A stretch of DNA of 64,000 nucleotides from Chlorokybus atmophyticus. Its lineage: Eukaryota; Streptophyta; Chlorokybophyceae; Chlorokybales; Chlorokybaceae. The notes under the pieces were generated by a model. That model had not been told where the DNA came from and made no database searches. It was given only the letters and a program-made list of their open reading frames with translations. Positions 23,330 to 33,622 of this stretch are shown here, one piece after another; within the stretch, counting starts at the first letter, position 1, and each line of letters begins with the position of its first letter. The stretch lies in NCBI GenBank assembly GCA_009103225.1, contig RHPI01001715.1, positions 980,426 through 1,044,425 of the forward strand. The letters run 5' to 3'. Position numbers and translations under genes: made by a program.

Positions 23330-26255
23330 CTAGAAATTATCAGCCTGTCCACCCAGCAGCATCCCAAAGATGTCATCCACCTTGTTCTGCTGCCCACTGC
23401 GTGAAGAAGGAGGATTCGTGCTAGCAGGTGCGCTTTCTCTTCTGCGTTTCTTGTTGCGCTTGAGACGCTGAGACTCACACACAGCAGGCAACGCAAAACT
23501 TGCTGGGATTTGCACTGTCTCGGGAGCACTGCTCCCATGCTCAGGCTTCTCGGCGAGGTCTGCTGAAGGTACACTGAAAGCGAGCTCTTGTTCAGCAGCC
23601 AGCGTGGAGGTGATGGCAGTTGCGTCACCTCCAATGTCGCCAATGTCAGGTCTAACATTACTGCCTGAGTGCTCAGCGGGGACCTTCGATCCCAGCTTGA
23701 TAACAGCACTTGGTCTTAAAGAAGCATGACTGGAGTGCACAGATGACGACACCACCGCTATCCTCGGGGGTGCAAACGTTGGTGCCGGATGCAAAGAAGC
23801 TTGGGTTGCAATTCCATGGCCTACAGAAGAGACATGGACATCAGTAGCTTGATCTGCTGCAGCCAGCGGCTCCTCTTTTGGCATTGGGCGTGGGCCTTCG
23901 TGAGGGGTAGAGACAGCCGTGGTAGCCAATTTGATGACAGCAGCTGGTCTTGCTAGTCCAAAGCTAGTACTTACTGCAGCTGCCACAGCCACCTTAGGGG
24001 CTGCAAACGCTGGTACAGCCTTGGGGATGACCTGCGATGGTGGAGAACTGGCATGGCTGTTGTTTCCCTTACCATTGACAACTGTTGCCGTGTCCTTGTG
24101 GAGTACTGATGGCATGCCATTGAGAGCAGCTGCAGCACTCAGAGAAGGCATGGGCTCGGCTGAGGACTTGGGCTCAGCTGGCAGCGCTGGTGCGGGTGCC
24201 ACCTCAGCAGATGCAGCAACATGAGCAAGTATGGACTCAACCGCAGAGTCTGGCTGGGATGGCAACAGCGGTGCTGACTCAGGTAATTGTTGCAGCGGCT
24301 GTAGTGGTGCCGCAGGTGTTGAACCGCGGATGTTGGGAGTGCCTCTCATAGAGTGTGGCAGAACTGGCTGTTGCAGCTTTTCCATTGGTGAGTTTCCACC
24401 ATACTCTTCCTGCTGAAGGTCTGACGCGCTGAGGTGAACAAGCTCAGCGTCGGTGATGCGCTCTGCCACACCAATTGCAAGTAAACTGGCTGTGGGGACT
24501 CATACAAGCATGGTGTACGTCGCGTAGCAGTCCATACTGCACAGGCCATTGAGTTACGAGCAAACACATACCACCGAGGTCTTCCTGTGCGCTCATGAAG
24601 GGACTGTCCAACTTCTGCGCAGGCGCTGTCTCCTCATTTGACATATGTTGCCGCAGGTGCACATTGACTCCTTGATATTCGCACTGAAGCATGCACGGCA
24701 GTTTCTGCACAGACACAGTCAACTACCTGTCTGTAATCTTAATGGCAACTACATGAACTGGCACGCGCTGTGACACTGCATGTGCGCTGCCATCACACAG
24801 GCATTTGCATCTTTCTAGCCTGATGGTCCCACGAACTTGAAAAGCTATCAGATCTCCATCCAGCATGTCTGAGGGTAGCGCGCACCTCCCTGTTGCTGCT
24901 GCATACCATACCTTGGAAGGCCGCGCTGCAGGCAGCAGCGGAAGCAACTTGATAAGCGAGTTGTATGCAGCAGCGATGTCAAACTCCACCTGGCGAAGCG
25001 ACTCAGGTTGAAGTCTAGTAGCTATCATGATGGCATATGCGTAAAGGAAAAGCACCTGTGCAGTTAATCAGCTATCCAGGTGAGTGAGTAGCCCTACCTG
25101 GTGAAGCAAGACACGCAGGCGTGCCAAGATGCCCAGGTTACATAAAGCAAACGGCATGAAATAGCTTTGGCCTACTAATGCTGTCATGAGCCTGCAACAC
25201 TTGTCAAGGGCCACCAGCATGTTCCATAATGCGTAACACGTTATAGTATCAGGCGCACAAGCAGCGTCTCAGGATACGCACTCGCCTTGAGTATTGGAAG
25301 CATGGTCTTGCAGACAACAACTGTGTCAACATGGCAGTGTACTTCACGCAGCAGTGACCTTTGCAGATTGGCGGTACCTGCTCTACAAGTTGTGCAGCCG
25401 TAAGAAGCTGGAGTAACACCCATTCCAGGGCATCACTCAGTGGCAGGTGGAGCTTGAGATCTGCAGCTTTGTTGGTCACTCTGTGTATGAAGCACATGCA
25501 AACGGTCGGCATCCTACACAGCTGCAGTAACGATACCTACAAACAGTCTGTACCCGTCTCTGGGTAGCGACTCAAGTGGCAGAATCTCTCGGAAGCCTGC
25601 AAGACACTGGCTAAGCCCAAGCTTGCGCAAGCGCCGGACAAGGCGAGCCACCTGAACAACACACGCCCCATGAAGGTAACTACCGTAAGCAAGCTCAGCA
25701 ACACTCTGCATAGCGCTAGTGTCTGCACTGCCAGTTATGAGGATGGGAGTCTCCTGTACTGTCCTTACTAGCCCACATGCACAGCACACACAAGTCCACA
25801 GCCTGAAACATGCCTTGTGCTTGCCTCAACCAGCCTGGGGTAATATGCAGTGCGGCTATGCTGATGCTTATTCCTGTACAACATGCGATCCAGCAATGCC
25901 AGCTCCGTCACCAACCCCGGGGCATCCAATGCCGTCTGCAACAATACGCGTCAAGAATGTGCATGCTGAAAAGTTCTGTTCAATGTGCAAGGCAAGGCTA
26001 GGAAATGATCAATGCATGCGCATTGATGTTGATTGATGTTGCTAACGCCGATTCATGCGGAGCAAGCAAGCCAATCCTGTTACGCTTAAAAGTCATGCCC
26101 GTGCTGCATGCTTGATCATCAGGCAAGCTTGCCGTCGTAATGCAAGCTTGACATGTCACCTCGTGTGCTCCCAGCTCAAGCTTCTGTAGCGCCGCCACCA
26201 GCTGGTGGGACGCAGTGACCAGCCTCCACGTCACCAGATGCTGCGGCAGCCCCAT
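23330..26255 (-). CDS. NEPRO-like nucleolar protein (RNase MRP-associated, Rmp1 relative)
   Basis: Minus-strand exons: 26160-26255, 25554-25705, 25378-25480, one uncertain exon around 25243-25366, 25098-25191, 24912-25055, 24572-24704, 23330-24462. The N-terminus (VTASHQLVAALQKLELGAHE, then ELAYGSYLHG and VARLVRRLRKLGL) and the middle (CKTMLPIL; YFMPFALCNLGILARLRVLL) follow the helical plan of human NEPRO (ELVLMKVL...CKTFLL...LGVVSRLWVLY). The long last exon is disordered and Ala/Pro/Ser-rich, with a basic cluster (KRNKKRRRES) and a C-terminal VDDIFGMLLG that matches the DDIDDIF ending of NEPRO. These proteins bind RNase MRP in pre-rRNA processing in the nucleolus. The fourth exon needs a frame change at its 5' splice boundary in this assembly: a one-base error or a mis-placed splice site. 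Family call is inference from motif order. Confidence 0.6.
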
Positions 26256-27124
26256 TACGACCACCACCGACACCACCCACGCCGCCGCCGCCGCCGCCGC
26301 CCAGCACACTTTTGCCCAAAGCCGTAGCCGGAACCGATAGATCAACTCCAGTGATCCAGTGATCCGACTGATCGCAGCCACAGTTTGACACAAATGGATC
26401 ACCTGTCGTTAATGATTCGTCAAGATTCATGATGCCATGATGACAACATGCCGGGCGGAACGTCCTTGCAATGCGTAGCCAGCAGCGTGAACAAGTCCAG
26501 CCATCACGCAGCCGTACAACTTTGTTACACTGTGCAAGCCACCTGTGATGAGCCGCGCTGCTCAGACTGAGCTGCTCAGTGAGCACGACTGAGATAACTG
26601 CGGTCATGCGCCTAACTTGAGCCTTGACAACGCTATGCAAAGCACCGACTTAGGGCCTGGCTCGGTCAACACTAATTACATAAAAATAAGCCATGCTAAC
26701 CTTGCAAACTGATGCCGGCCATGTATGCTCCCGAATACTGCACAGCTGTGCACTTGCCAGTGGTGAAAACTACTACTTGTGCTTGGACAAGCAGCGGCGG
26801 CTGGGAGGAAAGAGGATCAGGAGCGGCAAGAGGAGCAGGACGAGGAGGACGAGCAGCAGCGTGCCGTAGGATCCGAGCGTTGCTGCTTGCTGAAGGGGCT
26901 GTTGCGGAGAAAGAGCCGTGGTGGCAGTGGTTTTGCGGGTGGTGTAGTGGTGTAGTGCAGTGGTGGGGTGGGTGGATGGCGAGTGATGGCTAGGCGGCGG
27001 GGGAGGTTGTCGTGGAGGCGGAGGGAGTCGACGGCGGTGACATCCGTGTGTGATCTGCGTGTTCCACCGCCGCTGACGGTCACTCTGCTCTGCGGATGAC
27101 CAGCCTTCCTGATCGGATCTGCGA

Positions 27125-29756
27125 ATGCGGCGCTCCACCAGCAACCCTCCTGTGCTCCATGTCCCGGAAAGGTCGAGGAACGGCGGCGGCGAGGTGTATC
27201 AGGAGGATGGGATGCCTTTCAGTCCCAAGTACATGGAGCGGGAGGAGCGCGCCTCCCCGCTGTTGCGTGGCATGGTGTTGGGCCTCATCGTCATCATCAT
27301 CATCCTGATTATGAGCGTATTTGTCACAACTCGATCTGTCGCTCGGGCTCAACGAGATCTTATTGAGTATCAACAGGTGCGCAGCATTTCAGTGTTGATG
27401 TATTCGTTAGTCTACCATAGCACGCTGATGGATTCGCACAGTACAAGCTACAAGCTTCTTTGACAGGAAAGGATGCCCTTGCGAACATGCATTTGACGCA
27501 CATTGCGTTGTAGTCAAGTTGAGGTATCCCAGGCGGAACTTCTTGTGCACATGCAAGTGAGTCGCTTTGAGTTGTGATGACAGCAGTATCAGTTGAGGAG
27601 AAGAAGACTCGAGCTTCAAACTTTTGCTCCACATGGTGCCACGTAGACCATGGCAAACATTGTTCGTAGTAGGTATAGATCATTGCAAGCAGAATAAGCA
27701 CTGCAATCATTGCAAGTACAGAATACCAGCAACAAAGCGTCTCCTGTTGTATTTGCCAAACTGGAGCGCTTTGCTTTCAATGCTGCAGATGGGCGGACTG
27801 TAAGCTGAAAGTCAGGAATGTGTTGCGCAAGGGGGGCTCGTATAGCATCAACTTGACAATGTTTTGTGTCTGTAAACTGCAGTAGCGTGTGGGCAATCCA
27901 TGCATGATATTATAACGATCATAACGATCACATTGAGGGATGTCATGAGCCATGCATCTTTGGCTGCTAAGGTGTGTGTGTGTGGTGGTGGTGGNNNNNN
28001 NNNNNNNNNNNNNNNNNNNNNNNNNNNNNNNNNNNNNNNNNNNNNNNNNNNNNNNNNNNNNNNNNNNNNNNNNNNNNNNNNNNNNNNNNNNNNNNNNNNN
28101 NNNNNNNNNNNNNNNNNNNNNNNNNNNNNNNNNNNNNNGGGGACCAGCAGCTGCATGTGTGTAGCGCTTGTGTCTTACTCTCTGTCTGCAGTATGCAGGT
28201 CGGCAACTTGAAAGTGATGATCAGTTACTACAAGAAAAGGTACGCACATGCATACCAGTTGCCCCATCTGCATGGCATGCTCGTGCCCTTAGCAAGCTCA
28301 CACACTTGTCATCTGCATGCCCCACCCAGTCATTATCAAACCGTTGCACTGCATTGGATTGATACTCGTTCAACATGCATGGTGCAAAGGTTTGATGGCG
28401 GCATCTAATACTTTTCTCATTCAGTGATAGTCATTTGAAAACTGCGTTGCCTGCCATATTTGTGCAGGTGCCGGAAGAAAGGACACAGCAGGTGACGTTT
28501 TTCATCAAGGTGTTGGCGTGCAACAGGCCCGGGAGTTTGGAGAGGCTGCTGAAGTCTGTGTCTGAAGCTGACTACCTAGGGGACACTGTGCATCTGGACA
28601 TCTTTGTGGACAGGTGCGTAGCTGTCACCTCAGCAGGGTGGCAAGACCATTGGCTTCTTTTCTCAACACATTATCAATGTGCATACTCATGTCGCTGTTC
28701 GCTCTAGTCCTTGGGCTGGCGTGTCGTCAGCTCCTGATTTGCGAGTCTGCCTGTGTGTTGCAGATGTGACCCACCTGAGATGCGAAAAGCATGCCGCAAG
28801 TTGGCCATGGAGTTTTTGTGGCCGCACGGCGTCAAGACGCTCCATTTCAGAGAGCATCGCGCAGGGCTTCGCACACAATGGTTCGAGCTGTGGTATCCCC
28901 ATGATAACTCAAGCTATGCTGCCATCTTGGAAGACGACATGGAAGTGAGGTACGCTCGCTAGTACTTGTAGTCTCAGACGTGCTCTGTGCATGTGCGCAC
29001 GTGCACGACTGCGTGTCCACGCGTACGCGCTTGCGGCATACCAAGTGATACATCGGCATGCTTGCAGCATTCACTTTGTACACTTGTATGTGTTCAAATG
29101 GGGGGTGGGCAGGGGAGTGTGCGGTTCTGCTCGTCTATCAGGTTGTGAAAATGGCAACCTCAACTAACCTTGTGGTTTGCATTGGCAGTCCTTACTTCTA
29201 CAAGTTTGGCAAGCAAATTGTGCAGCGATACAGCATACAGGAGTCTGACCCGCACATGGCATCTTTTTGCTTGCACCCTGCGTACGTGCCGCGCATGAAC
29301 ACGATGAACAGCATCTTTTACAAGGCCCGTGCAGTATGCAGCTGGGGTGCGCTGCTCCTCCCGCAGCAGTGGCGCAGGTTCATCGACTGGGTTGACACCA
29401 GGCTTGACGAGAGGGACTCTGAAGGCAGGCCATTCCGGCCATTTTTGCCAGCCAACTTGAGTCTGACCTTTGCGACTACAAAAGAAATCAATACATGGGT
29501 GAAATGGAAGCGTGATGTCTGGTCTGCCTGGCAGTACAGGTGGATGTGGGAGGAAGATATGTACTCGTTGAACTACGCTTTTTGGCAGTCGAAACAGGAA
29601 GGGCTGGTTGTCAATCATCAAGAAAAGGGCACCAATGTTGCGAAAGAAGCCATGGGCGACACCATCAAGAAGCTGATGGGACCATATGATGAGTTTGTTC
29701 GTTTTGAGCTGGCGCCAAATCTGGCAAAGCTGGAGTTGCGAGATAGCATGAATTAA
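27125..29756 (+). CDS. Type II membrane glycosyltransferase, GT-A fold, 399 aa
   Basis: Exons 27125-27376, 28192-28239, 28468-28613, 28764-28949 and 29189-29756 join in phase (1200 nt). Exon 1 has a basic cytosolic tail and one strong membrane anchor (VLGLIVIIIILIMSVFV), placing the enzyme in the Golgi/ER with a luminal catalytic domain. Exon 3 starts the domain (FFIKVLACNRPGSLERLLKS, then LDIFVDR), the nucleotide-sugar entry strand and loop of GT-A enzymes. Exon 4 contains YAAILEDDMEVS, completed across the splice, a DxD-type metal/nucleotide site. The last exon holds PYFYKF, the acceptor-side region (WGALLLPQQWRRF) and WEEDMYSLNYAF. Substrate cannot be told. An N gap (27995-28138) lies in intron 1, so a small missing exon there is possible. 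Faces the NEPRO-like gene across a GC-rich 870-bp divergent spacer. Confidence 0.8.
27995..28138. other. Run of 144 N: assembly gap
   Basis: Lies within intron 1 of the glycosyltransferase gene. Open frames of X residues here are meaningless. Confidence 0.95.
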
Positions 29757-30531
29757 CCTAGTGCAGCATGCACATGGCCTTTGGGCTCACTATGGACCTC
29801 CTGTCAATACGCCAGTGATGGTAGCAAAGTCTCTCTCCAAGTAGAAGGTGCCTGTTGCTACATTGCAGTTGTGTATCTGCGCATCCCGGTGCCAATGCTT
29901 GCATCATAGCTGGGTTCTGGTTGTACATAGTGACGTGTTGGGTTATTGCATGTGTGCTGTGCATGCAGCATGGATATGCTGCCTGCACTGGCTGCAATAT
30001 GTCTTATGACCTCACGATTGACTGTGGTTCATACCGTTCACGCGGTGCTCTCAATGTGCAGGGTGAAGTTCTGGTAATACTGCTATGCCATCAGTACTAT
30101 CATCATCAGATGTTGTCATGTTGTCGTTTCAATTTTGGGACCAGTACAGAATGCTCAGTGACATTGTGTCAACAACACTGGGCATTGTCATTGACAATGC
30201 CCAGTTATAATGACCACGTCTGTTCTGGACATGACAGACATTGCGTGGTGGCGGCGGGGTTTTGCGTGTGGCCACAACTGCGTGCTTGCTCGTCTTCAAT
30301 CGCAGCCAGACAAGACTGCAGAAGGATATCAGTCACCTGCATACAAGCAGAACCGCTGCACAAGTAAAAAGCACCATACACAGGGTGCACACAGCGCGCA
30401 CAGAAAGCAGTGCAACTGCCTGCAGCTGCTCAAGCTGCAGACCACCAATAGTGCACTAGACAAGCAGCAGCAGGAGTGGTGCTGGTAAGTGTTATATACA
30501 AACAGGTGGGAAGGGTGCTGTATACACCAAA
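29757..30531. other. Spacer between two convergent genes
   Basis: Holds the 3' UTRs of the glycosyltransferase (rightward) and the HEAGH gene (leftward, stop at 30532-30534). A 14-bp perfect hairpin lies near 30177. No open frame of interest. Confidence 0.5.
30177..30205. repeat. Perfect 14-bp inverted repeat with 1-nt spacer
   Basis: ACTGGGCATTGTCA, T, TGACAATGCCCAGT. It sits between convergent 3' ends, where it could form a hairpin in either transcript. Confidence 0.9.
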
Positions 30532-33159
30532 TCAGATGGGATTGGTTGAGGCTATTCCATTTTCAACAACCTTTATTAACTCTCCCACAGACAAGTCCTT
30601 GCGCATAGCCTGCGCAAGGGCTTTGAGGGTCTTTGGGTGCCTTCGTAGGATAGACACTGTATTCAGGACTGCCCACCTCACCTGCGAGTGGGACAACAAA
30701 TGACGTATGTACCGGTCACAGCCAAGCAGCAACGCACACAGATGTGAGTGGTCTCAGCGGGACTGATTGGATGCAAGATGCAATGTACACCATAGTACGA
30801 TCACATGAAGTACCTGTGAATCTGCCTTCTTCTGGGAAAACTGCAGGGCCCGCATCAGCTGGTCCAACTGCAACAATACAAGCGGGTCAGCACCAGCAAA
30901 CTGCTGATTGTGTCGCTGACAATGTAAGTATGCATGGTTGGTGCAAAGTTTGGCGACGCGACACGGCGCATGCAGGGGTGTTCCACAATGGACAGTTGGT
31001 GTTCTTAGGCTCACAACCAAGCACATGGCACCCCATAAAAATGCAGCATTGTAAGGTACGGGATGTCTGACCTGCTGTATATCTCCCAGCCCGCCTTCAG
31101 ATCTCTCAAAGTTTATGTACTCACTTGCAACACCCGCCAGCGCAACACAAGAGACTTGGTCCAGCGTCTGCTTGACACAAAACATGATGCACAAAGCAGC
31201 GCTGCATATGAAAGCTCACACCTGCGTAACAATACTCACCCCTGCCGATAACTTTCCCAGAGCAACCTGTGCGAAGCAAACCGTGGAAGTCACAACCACA
31301 ACACAGACGTTGATGCGCACTGAATAGGAGTCAAGCCACTGCACACCTCGCGTTGGTAGTCATTGTCAACAAAGCGCGTGCCCGCTTGCACATTCATGGC
31401 ATTGTACTTTCTCAAAGCATCCCAGCTGCTCAACGTGTATGATTTGGGCAGCAGACCCATCAGATACGAAACCAAGAAGTGTCCTGCTTCATGCTGATGG
31501 TCACAGACATCAGTAAGCAGAAAGCCATGCAAAATCTTCTTCCATAAACCGCACATGACATGGTTGATAATTTGGACAGCACCGAAATTGCAACAACCTA
31601 CCTCGGCGACCCTTTGAGAGTATGTGGAGCTAATCCATCTGCCTAGAGCGTCAAGGAGCAAGGCCTCCAACCCTCCGCCATTCACTATCTGATCAGCAGT
31701 TGCAAACGCGAGCAAAGCCACAAGGACTGTGAGCACATTGCCTGCCGTCAAATCTAACGCATATGTTGCTGCCACGGAGCCAGCAGCCGCAAACCTGCGA
31801 TTGCACAAACTTCAGTGCAAGGTGATGAACAACATCCAAAAGCAATCGCTTACTGCACTCCAGCGACAGCACACACAGAATGAGTCCGTGCTAACCATTG
31901 GACCATCTCAAACCGTGCAAGCTGTTTTGCTGTGAATCAATCTGAACAGGACTTTGTCCAAAGAATGGTTTGTGAACTCAACAGATCAAGGCCAGTGACA
32001 GGCGGGCTGTGTGAGTGGACTCCAAACTGCACCAGATACCAATCAACCAAGTGCGAAGCATACCCAAGAAGCATACCCAAGAAGCAATGTGCGGACTTTT
32101 CCCAATGTCTCATCTTTTGGAGAAAGGAATGATGCTGGGTCGATTTTGTTGATCCTCAAGTCTTCGAGGCTGTAAAGGCGTTTGGGTACCTAGTACATGA
32201 CGACCACGGTTGCACCATAACTTGATCCATCGTGCTGTTCAGTACCACACCGTTCCACAGCACAACACACCATACACTGCGCCGGAACGCTTGCAACATG
32301 TGGGCTGCATTCTGCATGCACTGCAGCAAACAACTGGCATCGCTAAAGCCATGGTGACATTGTTTCATGCTCATGCAGTAAGTAGATTCAGCGAGTTGTT
32401 GTGTTGCTGTCTGCAAATGCTGCATGCATTGCAGACACACAATGCTGAGATGTAGATCAACGTCTTACTATGGCACCTGCATGGCTGCGCCGAAACCCTT
32501 AAGCAGGGACGTCTCCTGCAGCGCTTGCACAACCTGATACGTAAAGCAGCTACAGTGACATGCAGCGCAAGGTGGGTCATGTAGTGAACAGCCTCTGGAG
32601 ATCTCTGCGAATGTATGCCTATCCTGAATTGTGAGAATGCCCATTGCACTGAACTCAACCGAGGATGCGTGTGCTGTACCTTCACTGCCTGGTCGTCCTT
32701 ATCTGCAGCCAGCAAGGCATCAACTTTCCTAAGCGCCTCTTCCAGAGAAACCTTGCAACCGGAGCTCGGCTTCAATACAAGACAACCTTTCACAAGGACA
32801 GTGGTAAAAACTTGCAATGACGCTCGAAGCTTAAACAACATGAACGGGACAATGGTGAGGCACATTCGCCTGTGCACTTGCATGCAAACCTTGCCAGCGG
32901 CAATGTCCGAAAGCTCCGCATCTTCCGCAACAGCAGCGTCTGCAGACACCGCGTACACCCCCCATCCCGTCGACTGACCAGACCGCCGCCGCCGCTGCTG
33001 CCAGCGACAAGCGCGTGCACCTCTTCTGCTAGGCTGCTGGCCGGAGCTCAGCGCTGTGCCAGACGCTCGGCTGGGCCTGCTTGTCGCACGAAGGTGGCTG
33101 CTTGCAGACAACCCAGGAAGCAGGGAGACAGCAGGCACGCTCACTGACGTCAACGCCAT
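30532..33159 (-). CDS. Chloroplast HEAGH zinc-peptidase-like protein (VIR3-like), 392 aa
   Basis: Ten minus-strand exons join in phase: 32890-33159, 32680-32751, 32477-32533, 32077-32189, 31602-31794, 31347-31493, 31240-31266, 31072-31167, 30814-30867, 30532-30681. Exon 1 encodes an Ala/Ser/Arg-rich transit peptide (MALTSVSVPAVSLLPGLSAS). Next come a short helical segment (LEEALRKVDALLAA), LYSLEDLRINKIDPASFLSP, and a hydrophobic stretch (VLTVLVALLAFATADQIV) that may be a membrane span. Exon 6 begins with HEAGHFLVSYLMG, the zinc-binding HExGH signature shared with FtsH-type proteases. There is no AAA ATPase domain. The overall plan (HEAGHFL..YL.G.LP..Y, ALAGVASEY, QKKADSQVRWAVLNT) is that of plant VIR3/At5g27290-type plastid proteins needed for chloroplast development. 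Whether it is a protease is unproven. In-frame ATG at 33226-33228 is an alternative start. Confidence 0.8.
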
Positions 33160-33622
33160 CGATCCGGGCAACCACACCAACGCCACTCTCGCCAATGCCC
33201 GCCCCACAAGATGACGTGGAAGCAGCACGCAGTCAGCGTCACGCGTGCATCACGCCATTGAGCACAGCGTGTTGGCCTGCGTAACGCGTAGCCGGATTAC
33301 ATCCAAAGCCAAGTTACGCTGCTCCGCTCTGAGCGCGTTACACCACCTCCCCTTAAGCAAGATATCTCGCTGTCTTCGAGGCGCAAACGGCGCCACGTCT
33401 AAGCACCTCAGCATAGAGCGGCCACGCTGGCGGATGAATGCCACTGTTGCATGCCAACGTCGCTGGCGTCTAGGCACAGCACACTTCCATTGACAAACCC
33501 TAAGCGGCGGAGTGTGGTGGACCACAGCAGCACTGGTGGTGTAGTCGTCCTGGTCGTCGGCGGGGTGGTGTTGTGGGTTGGTAATTGTGCTGGCGTTGTT
33601 GTCGTCTGGCCGGACGGGGGTC
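33160..33622. promoter_or_regulatory. Divergent promoter between the HEAGH gene and ABC1K1
   Basis: A 463-bp spacer between two genes for chloroplast proteins transcribed apart. AAACCCTAA at 33495-33503 lies about 120 bp upstream of the ABC1K1 ATG. Both first exons start with transit peptides. Coordinated expression is plausible but inferred. Confidence 0.5.

Noticed and set aside
23919-24224. Plus-strand Ala/Gly/Thr-rich frame
   Set aside because: Antisense of the disordered last exon of the NEPRO-like gene; no motif of its own.
27848-28408. Open frames consisting mostly of X residues
   Set aside because: They run through a block of 144 N and carry no information.
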